A stretch of DNA of 30,520 nt from a virus. Below, in pieces: positions 11,797 to 20,061 of the stretch. The position numbers were made by a program, and so were the translations under genes. Position 1 is the stretch's first letter. Each line of letters begins with the position of its first letter. The DNA is taken from positions 1-30,520 of IMG/VR virus record IMGVR_UViG_3300025728_000024. One strand, written 5' to 3'. The notes beneath the pieces were generated by a model. That model was not told the DNA's origin, ran no database searches, and was given only the letters and a program-made list of their open reading frames with translations.

Positions 11797-13400
11797 TCGA
11801 CCTACTTGGCCGCAAGCGCCGCCGCAAAGAAGCTGAGCTGAAAGAGCGCGAGCTTGGCCTTGCTGAAAAGCAGGCCGATATTGAGGACCGCAAGCTGAAG
11901 CAGCAGCGCACCATCATCCGCATGATGCAGGACGAACAGGTCCGCAACGCGAAGAATGACGCGCCTGTCATGCTGGCCGCTCCCGCCCTTATGCCGGCCG
12001 TGGTGCCTTCCGGCCAGAAGACAGCCGTGGCCATGGATAGCTGCCAGTCGATCTACGAATACGCCTCCATCGGCATTCCGAACTTCTACGGCACCTTCCC
12101 AGGTTATCCGGTCTTGGCCGCCATGAGTCAGTCCAGCGACTATCGCGCCGTGGCCGAGACGACCGCCACCGAGATGACCCGCGAGTGGGGCCGCTTCAAG
12201 ATCGATGACCCAGACGCCGACAGCGGCTCAGACTTGACCGACACCCAGCTTGAAGCCTTCAAGGTGCAGGAGGAACAGAAGGCCTCGGTGCGTCAGAGGA
12301 AAATCAACCAGATCAACGATGCTTTCGAGCAGTACGGCGTGCGCGACCTGATCCGCCGTGCTGTCGAGGTTGAGTTGGGCATGGGTCGCGCCCAGATCTA
12401 CATCAAGCTCAATCACCTGGACGACAAGCTGCCCTTCCTGATGGACAAGGTCAGCGTGAAAAAGGGGGATCTGAAAGGGTTCCGCCTGATCGAACCGATG
12501 TGGTCCACGCCGAGCATGTACAACGCCAACGACCCGACCGAGGCTGACTTCTATATCCCGACCAAGTGGTACGTGCTGGGCAAGGAAGTGCACGCCGATC
12601 GGCTGATGACTCTGGTCATGCGCCCAGTGCCGGACATCCTTAAGCCTGCCTACAACTTCGGCGGCATCTCGATGTTCCAGCTGATGAAGCCCTACGTCGA
12701 ACGCTACCAGCGCACCGCCGACAGCGTGGCCCAGATTGTCCAGGCGTTCAGCCTGACCATCCTCTCCACCGACATGAGCGGCATCCTCACCAGCGGCGAG
12801 AGTGACGCCAACCTGTGGCTGCGCGCCGGGATCTTCAACCGATTCCGAGAGAACAGCGGCATGATGCTGCTGGACAAGGAAAGCGAAGAGATCGACCAGA
12901 TCAACACGCCGCTTACCAGCCTTCCGGAGTTGCTGACCAAGGCGCAGGAGCAGATGGCTGGCCCGAGCCACACACCGCTGGTGAAGCTGACCGGGGCCAC
13001 TCCTGCAGGTCTGAATGCGAGCAGCGACGGGGAAATCCGCGTCTACTATGACTACCTGATGGCCCAGAACGAGGCGCACGTCCGCCCTATCATCAAGACC
13101 TTCTCCGACCTGATTCAGTTGAACCTGTTCGGAGAGATCGACCCGACCATTAAGTGGGAATTCAACCCGCTGTATCAGCTCAACGCGAAAGAGCTGGCCG
13201 AGGTTCAGGACATCAACGGGCGCAACGCTGCGCAACTGGTCACAGCTGCCATCGTGTCTCCGCAAGAGGCGCGCCAGGCACTGTCGAAGGACGAGCAAAG
13301 CCCGTTCAATGGGATTGACGTAGACGACGTTCCCGAGGGCCAGGGCATGGGTGATGAAGCATTCAATGATGGCATCGACGACAAAGGGGATTCGCAATGA
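11793..13400 (+). CDS. Portal protein, DUF1073 family
   Basis: A 535-residue protein of the DUF1073 portal family, the dodecameric ring through which DNA enters and leaves the head. Residues 1-50 are a highly charged helix (KEAELKERELGLAEKQ). The body begins with YEYASIGIPNFYGTFPGYP and includes YVLGKEVHADRLMTLV, with a helical crown at the C-terminus (NGRNAAQLVTAAIVSPQEAR). Length is normal for the family. It overlaps the large terminase by ATGA, the usual packaging order. Confidence 0.88.
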   Translation: MIDLLGRKRRRKEAELKERELGLAEKQADIEDRKLKQQRTIIRMMQDEQVRNAKNDAPVMLAAPALMPAVVPSGQKTAVAMDSCQSIYEYASIGIPNFYGTFPGYPVLAAMSQSSDYRAVAETTATEMTREWGRFKIDDPDADSGSDLTDTQLEAFKVQEEQKASVRQRKINQINDAFEQYGVRDLIRRAVEVELGMGRAQIYIKLNHLDDKLPFLMDKVSVKKGDLKGFRLIEPMWSTPSMYNANDPTEADFYIPTKWYVLGKEVHADRLMTLVMRPVPDILKPAYNFGGISMFQLMKPYVERYQRTADSVAQIVQAFSLTILSTDMSGILTSGESDANLWLRAGIFNRFRENSGMMLLDKESEEIDQINTPLTSLPELLTKAQEQMAGPSHTPLVKLTGATPAGLNASSDGEIRVYYDYLMAQNEAHVRPIIKTFSDLIQLNLFGEIDPTIKWEFNPLYQLNAKELAEVQDINGRNAAQLVTAAIVSPQEARQALSKDEQSPFNGIDVDDVPEGQGMGDEAFNDGIDDKGDSQ

Positions 13401-13651
13401 AGATATTCAGAAAGGCTCCAGACGGCACGACGCATGTTCGCCTTTGGCATGGGCCATATAATGGGGGTTGGGTTTGGTTCGATAAAAAACAGATCAAGCG
13501 GTTCTCTTCTGGATGGAATAAGCCAACGCTCTGGTGGTGCTTTGCCGGGTTTTGCGGCCGGCTGACTCTCCAGTCGATGCCGTGGGGGAAAGATCCTGGC
13601 GCACGCGCTCGCCGCACGGTAGCAGAGGCTAAAGCGCAGCATGCAGATTAA
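13397..13651 (+). CDS. Small hypothetical protein in the head cluster
   Basis: An 84-residue basic, tryptophan-rich protein (HGPYNGGWVWFDKK, KPTLWWCFAGFCGR) with a charged helical end. It overlaps the portal stop by ATGA and runs 11 bases into the head morphogenesis gene. No family recognised. The location between portal and gp7-like protein suggests an accessory protein inserted into the head block. Confidence 0.55.
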   Translation: MKIFRKAPDGTTHVRLWHGPYNGGWVWFDKKQIKRFSSGWNKPTLWWCFAGFCGRLTLQSMPWGKDPGARARRTVAEAKAQHAD

Positions 13652-14417
13652 ACGCCGCCGCGCAGTCCTTCCTGACTTCAAGCCAAACGCAGGCATTCGG
13701 GCAGCCTACCGTGCCGAGCTGAATAGCCTCCTGCGCAGTGCGCGCAACGAGGTGATGCAGGCGGTCGCTCACAACTGGCAAGCGCCCCAGCCGGTGGCCA
13801 TGGACGCGGCGCGGGACATCCTCGGCCGCGTGATCGACGCCATCATTGCTAAGTGGATGACCAGTCTCAACGACCTGCCGCAGAAGATGGCGAGGCGATT
13901 CGTTGGGCAGACGGCTGGGGCGCTGGACCGCGGGCTTAGTGCGACCCTCAAGAAGTCGGGGTTCGCCGTCAACCTGCAGCTGACCGATGTGACCAAGGAG
14001 GCCATGCGCGCCTCCGTTGGCATGAATGTCGGCCTGATTAAGTCGATCCCTGGCGAGTACCTGGCCAATGTGCAAAAGATGGTGTGGGAAAGCGTAGAGG
14101 CGGGTTTCGATCTTTCCACACTCACCGACAACCTGGAACACGCTTATCACATTGGCCGAAATCGGTGCCGACTGATCGCTACTGACCAGGCCACGAAAGT
14201 TCATGCCGTCATGGAGCAAGCGAGACGGAAGGAGTTGGGCATAACCAAAGCGATCTGGAGACACTCAGCAGCCGCAAAGGAGCCCAGGATTTCCCATGTG
14301 AAAGCGAGCGGCAAGGAGTTCGACGCCCAGAAGGGAATGCTCATCGATGGCGAATACATCCTTCCCGGCCAGAAAATCAGGTGCGGTTGTACTAGTAGTT
14401 CTGTGCTTGAGTGGTAG
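13641..14417 (+). CDS. Head morphogenesis protein (Mu F / SPP1 gp7-like)
   Basis: A 258-residue protein whose C-terminal third is diagnostic: CRLIATDQATKVHAVMEQA, then TKAIWRHSAAAKEPRISHV, and finally YILPGQKIRCGCTSSS. This is the minor head protein domain of Mu gpF and SPP1 gp7, which associates with the portal and is carried in the head. The N-terminal part is helical and varies between phages. The gene stops at 14417, after which comes an intergenic leader and an endonuclease-like gene rather than the usual prohead gene. Confidence 0.85.
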   Translation: MQIKRRRAVLPDFKPNAGIRAAYRAELNSLLRSARNEVMQAVAHNWQAPQPVAMDAARDILGRVIDAIIAKWMTSLNDLPQKMARRFVGQTAGALDRGLSATLKKSGFAVNLQLTDVTKEAMRASVGMNVGLIKSIPGEYLANVQKMVWESVEAGFDLSTLTDNLEHAYHIGRNRCRLIATDQATKVHAVMEQARRKELGITKAIWRHSAAAKEPRISHVKASGKEFDAQKGMLIDGEYILPGQKIRCGCTSSSVLEW

Positions 14418-14419
14418 TG

Positions 14420-14512
14420 TACAATCATACAGTGGCAGCGGTTTGCAAGCCGTGCCGGACTCGTCATCCGGCAGCCACTCTTATTCCGACGAACCTTTTG
14501 ACCGGGGTGATT
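14420..14512 (+). promoter_or_regulatory. Structured leader of the endonuclease-like gene
   Basis: A 95-base gap containing a -10-like TACAAT at 14420-14425. It is followed by a three-way-junction fold: outer stem AGTGGC 14431-14436 with GCCACT 14474-14479, enclosing CGGTT 14439-14443 with AGCCG 14448-14452 and GCCGGA 14454-14459 with TCCGGC 14467-14472. No T run follows, so it is not a standard terminator. GGGGTGATT precedes the ATG at 14513. It could be a private promoter and translation-control leader, as known for some phage homing endonucleases. Confidence 0.5.
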
Positions 14513-15262
14513 ATGAGCAGTAAAAGAATTCAGGTTGGCGATAGATTTTCGCCAAAGCAAGGCGGTGAGTGCGAAGTGGTTTCGATCAACGGATCCAGGA
14601 AGATCGGGATCAGGTTTCTCGATGAGAAACGCCATGAGTATGAAGTTGCCAGCCATAACCTTATTAGGGGCGACGTAAAGAATCCGTATCGCCCCTCTGT
14701 TTGCGGAATAGGGTTTTCCGGTGTTGGTCGGCATGGAGCCTGGATGGATGGCAAGTTGTCCCCGGTATATCTCCGCTGGGTGAACATGATGAAGAGGTGC
14801 TACGAGGTTGGTGGTGGCGGTCTTAACTCTTCCTATGATGACTGCTCCGTGCATCCTGATTGGCACAACCTGCAATCCTTTGGAGACTGGGCTTGCTCTC
14901 AGCCGAACTGGGGCCGAGAGGAAATGGATCTGGACAAGGATCTTCTCGTAAGAGGGAATCGTATTTATGGACCGGATACATGCTTGCTGATACCAAGAAG
15001 GCTGAATTACCTCCTGGTAAGGCGGGCCAAGTCGAAGGGCTTGCCGGTAGGTGTGCATAGGGTAGGCGAAAGATTTGAAGCGAAATGCAGATCAGCGGAC
15101 AGCACCTATGCCTCCCTTGGCCGGTTTTCTTGTCCCGACGAAGCATTCGCTGTATACAGGGCCTATAAAGAATCTGTGATAAGGCTCGTTGCGGAAGAGC
15201 AAAAAGACCGTATCGACCCTAGGCTGTATGAGGCGCTTATGAACTACGAGGTTCTGCCGTGA
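14513..15262 (+). CDS. Putative free-standing homing endonuclease (HNH/AP2-like)
   Basis: A 249-residue protein of a type common as mobile genes in phages. Recognisable parts are YLRWVNMMKRCY, VHPDWHNLQSFGDWA, LDKDLLVRGNRIYGPDTC and IPRRLNYLLV. A C-terminal AP2-like DNA-binding segment follows (LPVGVHRVGERFEAKC...LGRFSCPDEAFAVYRAYKE). The N-terminal 80 residues (VGDRFSPKQGGECEVVS) look like an added DNA-binding part. These genes cut DNA lacking the gene and so spread between phages. It splits the head genes and has its own leader. Its TGA overlaps the next gene's GTG start. The exact nuclease class is uncertain. Confidence 0.65.
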   Translation: MSSKRIQVGDRFSPKQGGECEVVSINGSRKIGIRFLDEKRHEYEVASHNLIRGDVKNPYRPSVCGIGFSGVGRHGAWMDGKLSPVYLRWVNMMKRCYEVGGGGLNSSYDDCSVHPDWHNLQSFGDWACSQPNWGREEMDLDKDLLVRGNRIYGPDTCLLIPRRLNYLLVRRAKSKGLPVGVHRVGERFEAKCRSADSTYASLGRFSCPDEAFAVYRAYKESVIRLVAEEQKDRIDPRLYEALMNYEVLP

Positions 15263-16347
15263 CAAGAAACATCGCCTTCGATTCTTCCGTGCGCTCTATC
15301 GATGAGAGCGGGCACTTGCGCATTGCTCGCACCGTTATCAGCAAGGCACAGATTGATCCTTACTTTGGTCGAGAGATCCCAGGCTATGAAGCGCTGGGGC
15401 TTGATCCTGCCCGCATCTATCAGATGCTACGCGACCCGGCGGAGCTGGAGAAGTCCGCCGACACCGCCAAGGGAAAGCAGATCCTCTTCAAACACATCTA
15501 CGTTGACTCAAAGACCCCTGAGAAAGAACTAACAGTTGGCGCCATCGGCTCTGACATTTCGTATGAGGACGGCAAGCTCTATGCTGACCTCACGTTCTGG
15601 GATGATGAGGCAATCGCCCTTATCGACTCCGAAAAGATGGAGCAGTTGTCGTACTCCTACTACTTCGATCCGGTCATGACGCCCGGCGAATTCGAAGGCA
15701 AGCATCATGATGGTGTAATGCGCAACATCCACGGCAACCATCTTGCGCTGGTTGAGCGTGGTAGAATCGGTCGGGACGCCGTAATCAGCGACTCACTACC
15801 CCTTGAAATGAGGTTTGATATGAAACTTAAGAAAGGCGCCTTGGCGCTGATTACCGCCCGGTTGCGCTCTACAGTGCAAGACGGCGTTACCCCTGAACTG
15901 GCTGTCGCCCTTCGCGCCATTGTTGGTGATGAAGAGTTCGACAAGGTTGCGGGCGTTCTCGGCGCTGACGAAGAGCCGGAAACCGCAGAAGACGAAGAAC
16001 CTGAAAAGGCCCCGGTAGCCAAGGATTCCGAAACTCCGGCCCCGGCTCCGCGCGACACCGCCATGGACGCCGATGCAATCGCCGCCGCTGTCGGTGCCAA
16101 GATCGAATCCAAGTACGCCGCCCGTGATGCCGTTGAAAGCATCGTCGGCCGTATTGCCTGCGACGGCTTCCCGGACGCCGCGGCGATCTACGCCTATGCG
16201 CTCAAGCAGAAAGGCATTGCCTGCGACGGTATCAACGAAGCCGGTCTGAAGGCTCTGGTCGCCATGCAGCGTGACGTCAAACCGGTGCGCGAAACCGCCC
16301 AAGACGCCGCGCCTTCCACTCTCACTACTCGCTTCAAGCAGGGGTAA
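15259..16347 (+). CDS. DUF2213 prohead protease/scaffold-like protein
   Basis: A 362-residue protein of the DUF2213 family, found just before capsid genes and thought to act in capsid maturation or scaffolding. Residues 1-175 are conserved (IARTVISKAQIDPYFGREI, ELTVGAIGSDISYEDGKLY, MRNIHGNHLALVERGRIGR). A long acidic, proline-rich linker follows (EEPETAEDEEPEKAPV), then a helical scaffold-like end. The start is GTG at 15259, overlapping the endonuclease stop as GTGA, with the conserved part beginning about 15 residues later. The acidic linker fits an internal scaffold. Confidence 0.82.
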   Translation: MTRNIAFDSSVRSIDESGHLRIARTVISKAQIDPYFGREIPGYEALGLDPARIYQMLRDPAELEKSADTAKGKQILFKHIYVDSKTPEKELTVGAIGSDISYEDGKLYADLTFWDDEAIALIDSEKMEQLSYSYYFDPVMTPGEFEGKHHDGVMRNIHGNHLALVERGRIGRDAVISDSLPLEMRFDMKLKKGALALITARLRSTVQDGVTPELAVALRAIVGDEEFDKVAGVLGADEEPETAEDEEPEKAPVAKDSETPAPAPRDTAMDADAIAAAVGAKIESKYAARDAVESIVGRIACDGFPDAAAIYAYALKQKGIACDGINEAGLKALVAMQRDVKPVRETAQDAAPSTLTTRFKQG

Positions 16348-16350
16348 GCC

Positions 16351-16818
16351 ATGACCTTTCAACGTTCTCTCAATCGTGATTTGCCTCGCGGTGTGGCGGG
16401 TGACTTCGCTTCGACCAACCCGCGCAACTCCATCCTTGCTGGCGAGGCTGCGCTGGTTGCCGGTGAGCCGCTGACCGTAGGCCAGTTCGCTTTTGCTGAC
16501 CTGGCAACTGGCAAGGTCTGGGCTGCATTCGTTGCTGGTCGTGTGGTCGGCTTCGTTCACCGCAACAACCAGGCCGTGGTTGCGCTGGGCTCCGCTGCCA
16601 GCATGACCATTCCGACCGGCAAGGAAGTGGCGCTGTTCTCCAATGGTGACTTCTACGTCGTCGCCCCTGCCGCGGTCGATCCGGGTGATGCTGTTTTCGC
16701 CGTTACCGCTACCGGCGCTGTCTCGGATGTAACGACCGACAACCAGGCAACCAACTTCAAGTTTGCCGAGGCCGCCGCATCTGGCGCGCTCGTCAAAATC
16801 ACTCGATTCTCGATCTAA
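16351..16818 (+). CDS. Head decoration / structural cement protein
   Basis: A 155-residue protein with GVAGDFASTNPRNSILAGE, LTVGQFAFADLATGKVW and RVVGFVHRNNQAVV, the pattern of the small 'structural cement' proteins that sit on capsids. It is beta-rich and lacks long helices. It lies 3 bases after the DUF2213 gene and 10 bases before the major capsid gene, as expected for a protein made in similar amounts to capsid. Confidence 0.8.
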   Translation: MTFQRSLNRDLPRGVAGDFASTNPRNSILAGEAALVAGEPLTVGQFAFADLATGKVWAAFVAGRVVGFVHRNNQAVVALGSAASMTIPTGKEVALFSNGDFYVVAPAAVDPGDAVFAVTATGAVSDVTTDNQATNFKFAEAAASGALVKITRFSI

Positions 16819-16828
16819 GGGGGCAAGC

Positions 16829-17845
16829 ATGAACTTGCATGATTTGCAGCAAAACGCGGGCATTGTGTTCGCTACCGGCATCGCGCCGACCATGCTTACC
16901 GAAGCCGACAAAGCGCGCCTGAATCGCGAAATCCGCGGCACCGTGGGTGACGCCGCGCCACTGCTCACCGCGCCCAACGCTGGCATCCTGTCGATGTTCA
17001 CCACCTACGTCGATCCTCGCGTCGTGGAGTTCCTGGTTGAGCCGATGAAGGCTGGCCAGATCTTCGGCGAGACGAAGAAAGGTTCGTGGACTGACGACTT
17101 CCTGCAGTTCCCAATCGCGGAATCGACCGGCGAAACCTCGTCCTACGACGACTTCTCCGAAAACGGCATGAGCGGCACCAACGTCAACTGGGAACCCCGC
17201 GACACCTACTACTACCAGACCATCATCGAACTGGGTGAGCGGGAAGTAGAGCGTGCCGGTGCGGCCAAACTGGATTGGGTTTCGCGCAAGCAGATTTCCG
17301 CCGCGCTGACCCTGAACAAGTTCCAGAACAAGACCTACTTCAATGGTGTTGCCGGTCTGCGCAACTGGGGCATCCTGAACGATCCGTCGTTGCTGGCTGC
17401 CATCACCCTGGCAACTTGGGTTGCCGCGGGCGGTGATGTGGTATACGCCGGTATCGCTCGGCTGTACGGAGAGCTGGTTGCCCAGACTGGCGGCCTGATC
17501 GATCGTGAAACCCCGATGATCCTGCTCCTGTCGCCACAGGCTGAAGCGACCTTCACCCGTACCAACCAGTACAACGTGAACGTCAGCGATCAGATCAAGA
17601 AGAACTTCCCGAACATGGAAGTTCAGACCGCGCCGGAGATGTCTACCGATGCGGGCGAGGCGATCAAGCTGATCGTGAAGAACTACGAGGGTGTTGATAC
17701 CGTCGAGCCGACCTTCACCGAGAAGATGCGCGTGCATCCGATGGTGCTGGGTCTGTCCAGCTGGCGCCAAAAGCGTTCGCAGGGCACTGTGGGTACGATC
17801 ATCTATCGTCCGATCTTCGTAGCCAGCGCGCTGGTGGCAATCTAA
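16829..17845 (+). CDS. Major capsid protein, DUF2184 family
   Basis: A 338-residue protein of the DUF2184 major capsid family (HK97 fold). Segments typical of it are TTYVDPRVVEFLVEPMKAG, GSWTDDFLQFPIAESTGE, WEPRDTYYYQTIIELGERE and KFQNKTYFNGVAGLRNWG, with a C-terminal shell part ending SQGTVGTIIYRPIFVASAL. No protease-cleaved N-terminal delta domain is apparent. I chose the ATG at 16829, with GGGGGC upstream. A hairpin directly follows the gene. Confidence 0.9.
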   Translation: MNLHDLQQNAGIVFATGIAPTMLTEADKARLNREIRGTVGDAAPLLTAPNAGILSMFTTYVDPRVVEFLVEPMKAGQIFGETKKGSWTDDFLQFPIAESTGETSSYDDFSENGMSGTNVNWEPRDTYYYQTIIELGEREVERAGAAKLDWVSRKQISAALTLNKFQNKTYFNGVAGLRNWGILNDPSLLAAITLATWVAAGGDVVYAGIARLYGELVAQTGGLIDRETPMILLLSPQAEATFTRTNQYNVNVSDQIKKNFPNMEVQTAPEMSTDAGEAIKLIVKNYEGVDTVEPTFTEKMRVHPMVLGLSSWRQKRSQGTVGTIIYRPIFVASALVAI

Positions 17846-17852
17846 ACTGTGC

Positions 17853-17872
17853 GGCGGGGCTTCGGCCTCGCC
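17853..17872 (+). promoter_or_regulatory. Intercistronic UUCG hairpin after the capsid gene
   Basis: GGCGGGGC at 17853-17860 pairs with GCCTCGCC at 17865-17872 (one G-T pair) around a TTCG tetraloop, making an 8-bp very stable hairpin 7 bases after the capsid stop. There is no T run, so full termination is unlikely. It may protect the abundant capsid mRNA from 3' degradation or partly reduce downstream expression. Confidence 0.6.
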
Positions 17873-17892
17873 ATCACTGACAAGGGGAAAGC

Positions 17893-18228
17893 ATGAGCAC
17901 TGTAACCATCGGCTGCAAACTTCCGAACGGCATCCACATGCAAGTAGGCGATTCGCCTCGCGTACGCATTCTGGGCTGGAACAACAACGAAATTGCAGGC
18001 CTGTCGCATGGCATCACCCGTGAAGTCCCGGTGAGCCTGTGGGAAGCCTGGCGCAAAGAGCACGCCGATTCCAAGCTGGTAACGAACGGCATCATCTTCG
18101 CCGAAGAATCGGAAAAGCGCGCCAAAGACAAGGCCAAGGACAACAAGGAGCAGAAGTCGGGCTTCGAGCAGTTGGCGCAAATTAAGGAAACCGACAAGGC
18201 CGGCGTACTCGGCAAGTCGGACGTTTAA
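17893..18228 (+). CDS. Hypothetical head-cluster protein
   Basis: A 111-residue protein with a beta-rich N-terminal part (TIGCKLPNGIHMQVGDSPRV, IAGLSHGITREVPVSLWEAW). It then has a very lysine- and glutamate-rich helix (EESEKRAKDKAKDNKEQK) and a short end. The gene follows the capsid hairpin with AAGGGGAAAG as ribosome binding site. Position between capsid and connector suggests a head fibre, decoration or head-tail junction part. No family firmly recognised. Confidence 0.6.
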   Translation: MSTVTIGCKLPNGIHMQVGDSPRVRILGWNNNEIAGLSHGITREVPVSLWEAWRKEHADSKLVTNGIIFAEESEKRAKDKAKDNKEQKSGFEQLAQIKETDKAGVLGKSDV

Positions 18229-18230
18229 CC

Positions 18231-18650
18231 ATGGATGACGTCGTAGTCTTCGACCCGGTTGAATTCCGGGCGCTGTACCCTTCGATAACTGCCACTGACG
18301 TGCAGCTTGAGGACTACTTCGCCATGGCGGAAACCTTCCTCGACAACACCAAGTGCAGCGTCGTGAAGGATCTGGGCGCCCGCAAGCGGATGCTCTATCT
18401 GCTGGTGGCGCACATCGCCACGATCACCCGCATGGCCGAGAAAGGCAACCCGGTCGTGGGCCGCATCTCCAATGCCACCGAAGGCACCGTGTCGGTATCG
18501 CTGGACTACGGCACCATGGGCAACAACGAGCGCTGGTATCTGCAAACCCCGTGGGGTGCGATGTACTGGCAGCTCACCAAGCGTTATCGCTCGGCCGTCT
18601 ACCGCCTGGGCATTGCGCCTATGCCAGTGCAGAGGACGTTCACCCAATGA
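18231..18650 (+). CDS. Head-tail connector, DUF4054 family
   Basis: A 139-residue protein matching DUF4054, an adaptor that attaches below the portal. It shows FDPVEFRALYPSIT at the start, a helical core (RKRMLYLLVAHIATITRMAE), the family's VGRISNATEGTVSVSLDYG, and an end with WGAMYWQLTKRYRSAVYRLG. Size and position agree. It starts 2 bases after the previous stop and overlaps the next gene by ATGA. Confidence 0.8.
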   Translation: MDDVVVFDPVEFRALYPSITATDVQLEDYFAMAETFLDNTKCSVVKDLGARKRMLYLLVAHIATITRMAEKGNPVVGRISNATEGTVSVSLDYGTMGNNERWYLQTPWGAMYWQLTKRYRSAVYRLGIAPMPVQRTFTQ

Positions 18651-19195
18651 GCAAACTCACCGACATGCTGGACAAGTACCGTAAAGGGCCTAATGCGGCC
18701 CTGAAGGTCGGCATCATGGGTGACAAGACGTATCCCGACGGTCAGCTTGTGGCATATGTCGGGTATGTCAACGAATACGGATACAAGGGGATGATCCCAG
18801 GCCGCAAGCAGACGATTTACCACTCGGTCAATGCCGATGGGTCGATGCGCAACGACGGGCGTTTCGTGAAGGCCAAGAAGGCCAACCTTGAGCGCATCGT
18901 GGACGTGCCATCGTATGAGCTGAACATTCCGTCTCGCCCATTCTTCCGGACGGCCGTTGCGAACAACAAGGATGCTCTGAAAGCAGCTATCGCCAGGGCT
19001 ATTCGCGCTGGCGGAATGGAGTTAGGAATTCGGGCTGCCGGAGAGTTCATGGTTGACGCCCTGAAGGAGTCGGTCATGACCTGGACTGATCCGCCGAACG
19101 CCAAGAGCACGCAGGCCGCCAAAGGCTATAACGCGCCATTGCGCGCCAATGACAAGCTGCTGCGAAACTCCTTCACCTACGAGATTGAAGAATGA
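18647..19195 (+). CDS. Neck/tail completion protein (HK97 gp10-like)
   Basis: A 182-residue protein resembling HK97 gp10-like and related neck proteins. Its features are an N-terminal ALKVGIMGDKTYPDGQ, VGYVNEYG, ELNIPSRPFFRTAV (the 'IPxRPFxR' signature), a helix ALKAAIARAIRAGG, and an end with DNDKLLRNSF-type sequence (APLRANDKLLRNSFTYEI). These proteins help join head and tail. Start at 18647 is set by ATGA overlap. Confidence 0.72.
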   Translation: MSKLTDMLDKYRKGPNAALKVGIMGDKTYPDGQLVAYVGYVNEYGYKGMIPGRKQTIYHSVNADGSMRNDGRFVKAKKANLERIVDVPSYELNIPSRPFFRTAVANNKDALKAAIARAIRAGGMELGIRAAGEFMVDALKESVMTWTDPPNAKSTQAAKGYNAPLRANDKLLRNSFTYEIEE

Positions 19196-19572
19196 TCAAC
19201 GTGCGCGGGCTGGCCAACATGGCCACGCAGAACGTCAACCCGAATCAGGTCGTCACCCTCGAGGTGAATACCGGATTCACGGTGGACGAGTCCGGCAATC
19301 AGGTTCCGTCGTTCCTGTCGCAGCAGATCGAAGTGCAAACCCAGTCGATGACATCGACAGAGAAATACAACCTCGACCTGAACAACAAGCAGGGACAGTT
19401 CATCTCGATCTACGCCTACGGAACCATTGACGGTATCCGCCGCTGGCTGCAAAAGGGTTCGTCGAAGTTCACCTTCCCGGCCTACGGCGAAGAAGATCCA
19501 GCCGTATGGATGGTCGATCAGGTGGCTGAATCCTACGCCACGTGGACGCGGGTGATCGCATGGCGAGCCTGA
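19192..19572 (+). CDS. Head-closure / neck protein
   Basis: A 126-residue protein with beta-rich character (QNVNPNQVVTLEVNTGFTV, QQIEVQTQSMTSTEKYNLD) and an end WMVDQVAESYATWTRVIAWR. It sits in the fixed order connector, gp10-like, this protein, tail terminator, sheath seen in simple contractile phages, where it is taken as a head-closure or neck component. It is assigned by position and composition only. It overlaps the next gene by 13 bases. Confidence 0.55.
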   Translation: MINVRGLANMATQNVNPNQVVTLEVNTGFTVDESGNQVPSFLSQQIEVQTQSMTSTEKYNLDLNNKQGQFISIYAYGTIDGIRRWLQKGSSKFTFPAYGEEDPAVWMVDQVAESYATWTRVIAWRA

Positions 19573-20060
19573 ACGTAACGCAGCAGGAGATTTACAAGGA
19601 TGTTCGCAAGTTCCTCCTTGGCCTGTTTCCAGGATCTGAATTGCAGATCATCCAGGCGGCGCAGAACAACAATCCTTTACCGAATAATGCGGTCGTGATG
19701 CAGGTGCTGTTTTCCAAGAATCTGGACATCGCCGTCGTGACGAATCTTCCGCCCACCGAGGCCGCGATTCAGAACTCGGTCGAAGTGCGGATGCAGATCG
19801 ATTTCTACGGGGTGAATGCCGAGGCGCGGAGCCGGGTCGTAGCCAACCTCTGGCGCACGGGCTACTCCTGCGACCTGCTCACCACCTGCCAGCCGCTCTA
19901 TGTGCAGTCGCATGACCGACACATTTACGTCAACGACTCAAATCAGTACGAAGACCGTTGGATCATTGACCTCGGCCTGCAATACAATCCACAAGTTACC
20001 GTCGTGCAGGATTTCACCGACCGCGCCGGTGTGACCATCATCCCAGTATCAGGAGTCTGA
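19560..20060 (+). CDS. Tail terminator protein (LIC_12616/gp12-like)
   Basis: A 166-residue protein with EIYKDVRKFLLGLFPGSEL, SKNLDIAVVTNLPPTEAAI, VEVRMQIDFYGVNAEARSRV and RWIIDLGLQYNPQVTVVQDF. This matches the neck/tail terminator family of simple myoviruses that caps the tail tube. I chose the ATG at 19560, inside the end of the previous gene; it has GGGTGA upstream. It ends 1 base before the sheath start, the expected order. Confidence 0.72.
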   Translation: MASLNVTQQEIYKDVRKFLLGLFPGSELQIIQAAQNNNPLPNNAVVMQVLFSKNLDIAVVTNLPPTEAAIQNSVEVRMQIDFYGVNAEARSRVVANLWRTGYSCDLLTTCQPLYVQSHDRHIYVNDSNQYEDRWIIDLGLQYNPQVTVVQDFTDRAGVTIIPVSGV

Positions 20061-20061
20061 T

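Noticed and set aside
12228-13397. Long minus-strand frame (389 residues) opposite the portal gene
   Set aside because: The plus-strand portal is certain and fully covers it. The minus frame has composition typical of the reverse of GC-rich coding DNA and no start signals.
15796-17004. Long minus-strand frame (402 residues) opposite the DUF2213, cement and capsid genes
   Set aside because: It spans three confident plus-strand genes and their borders; there is no promoter or family resemblance.
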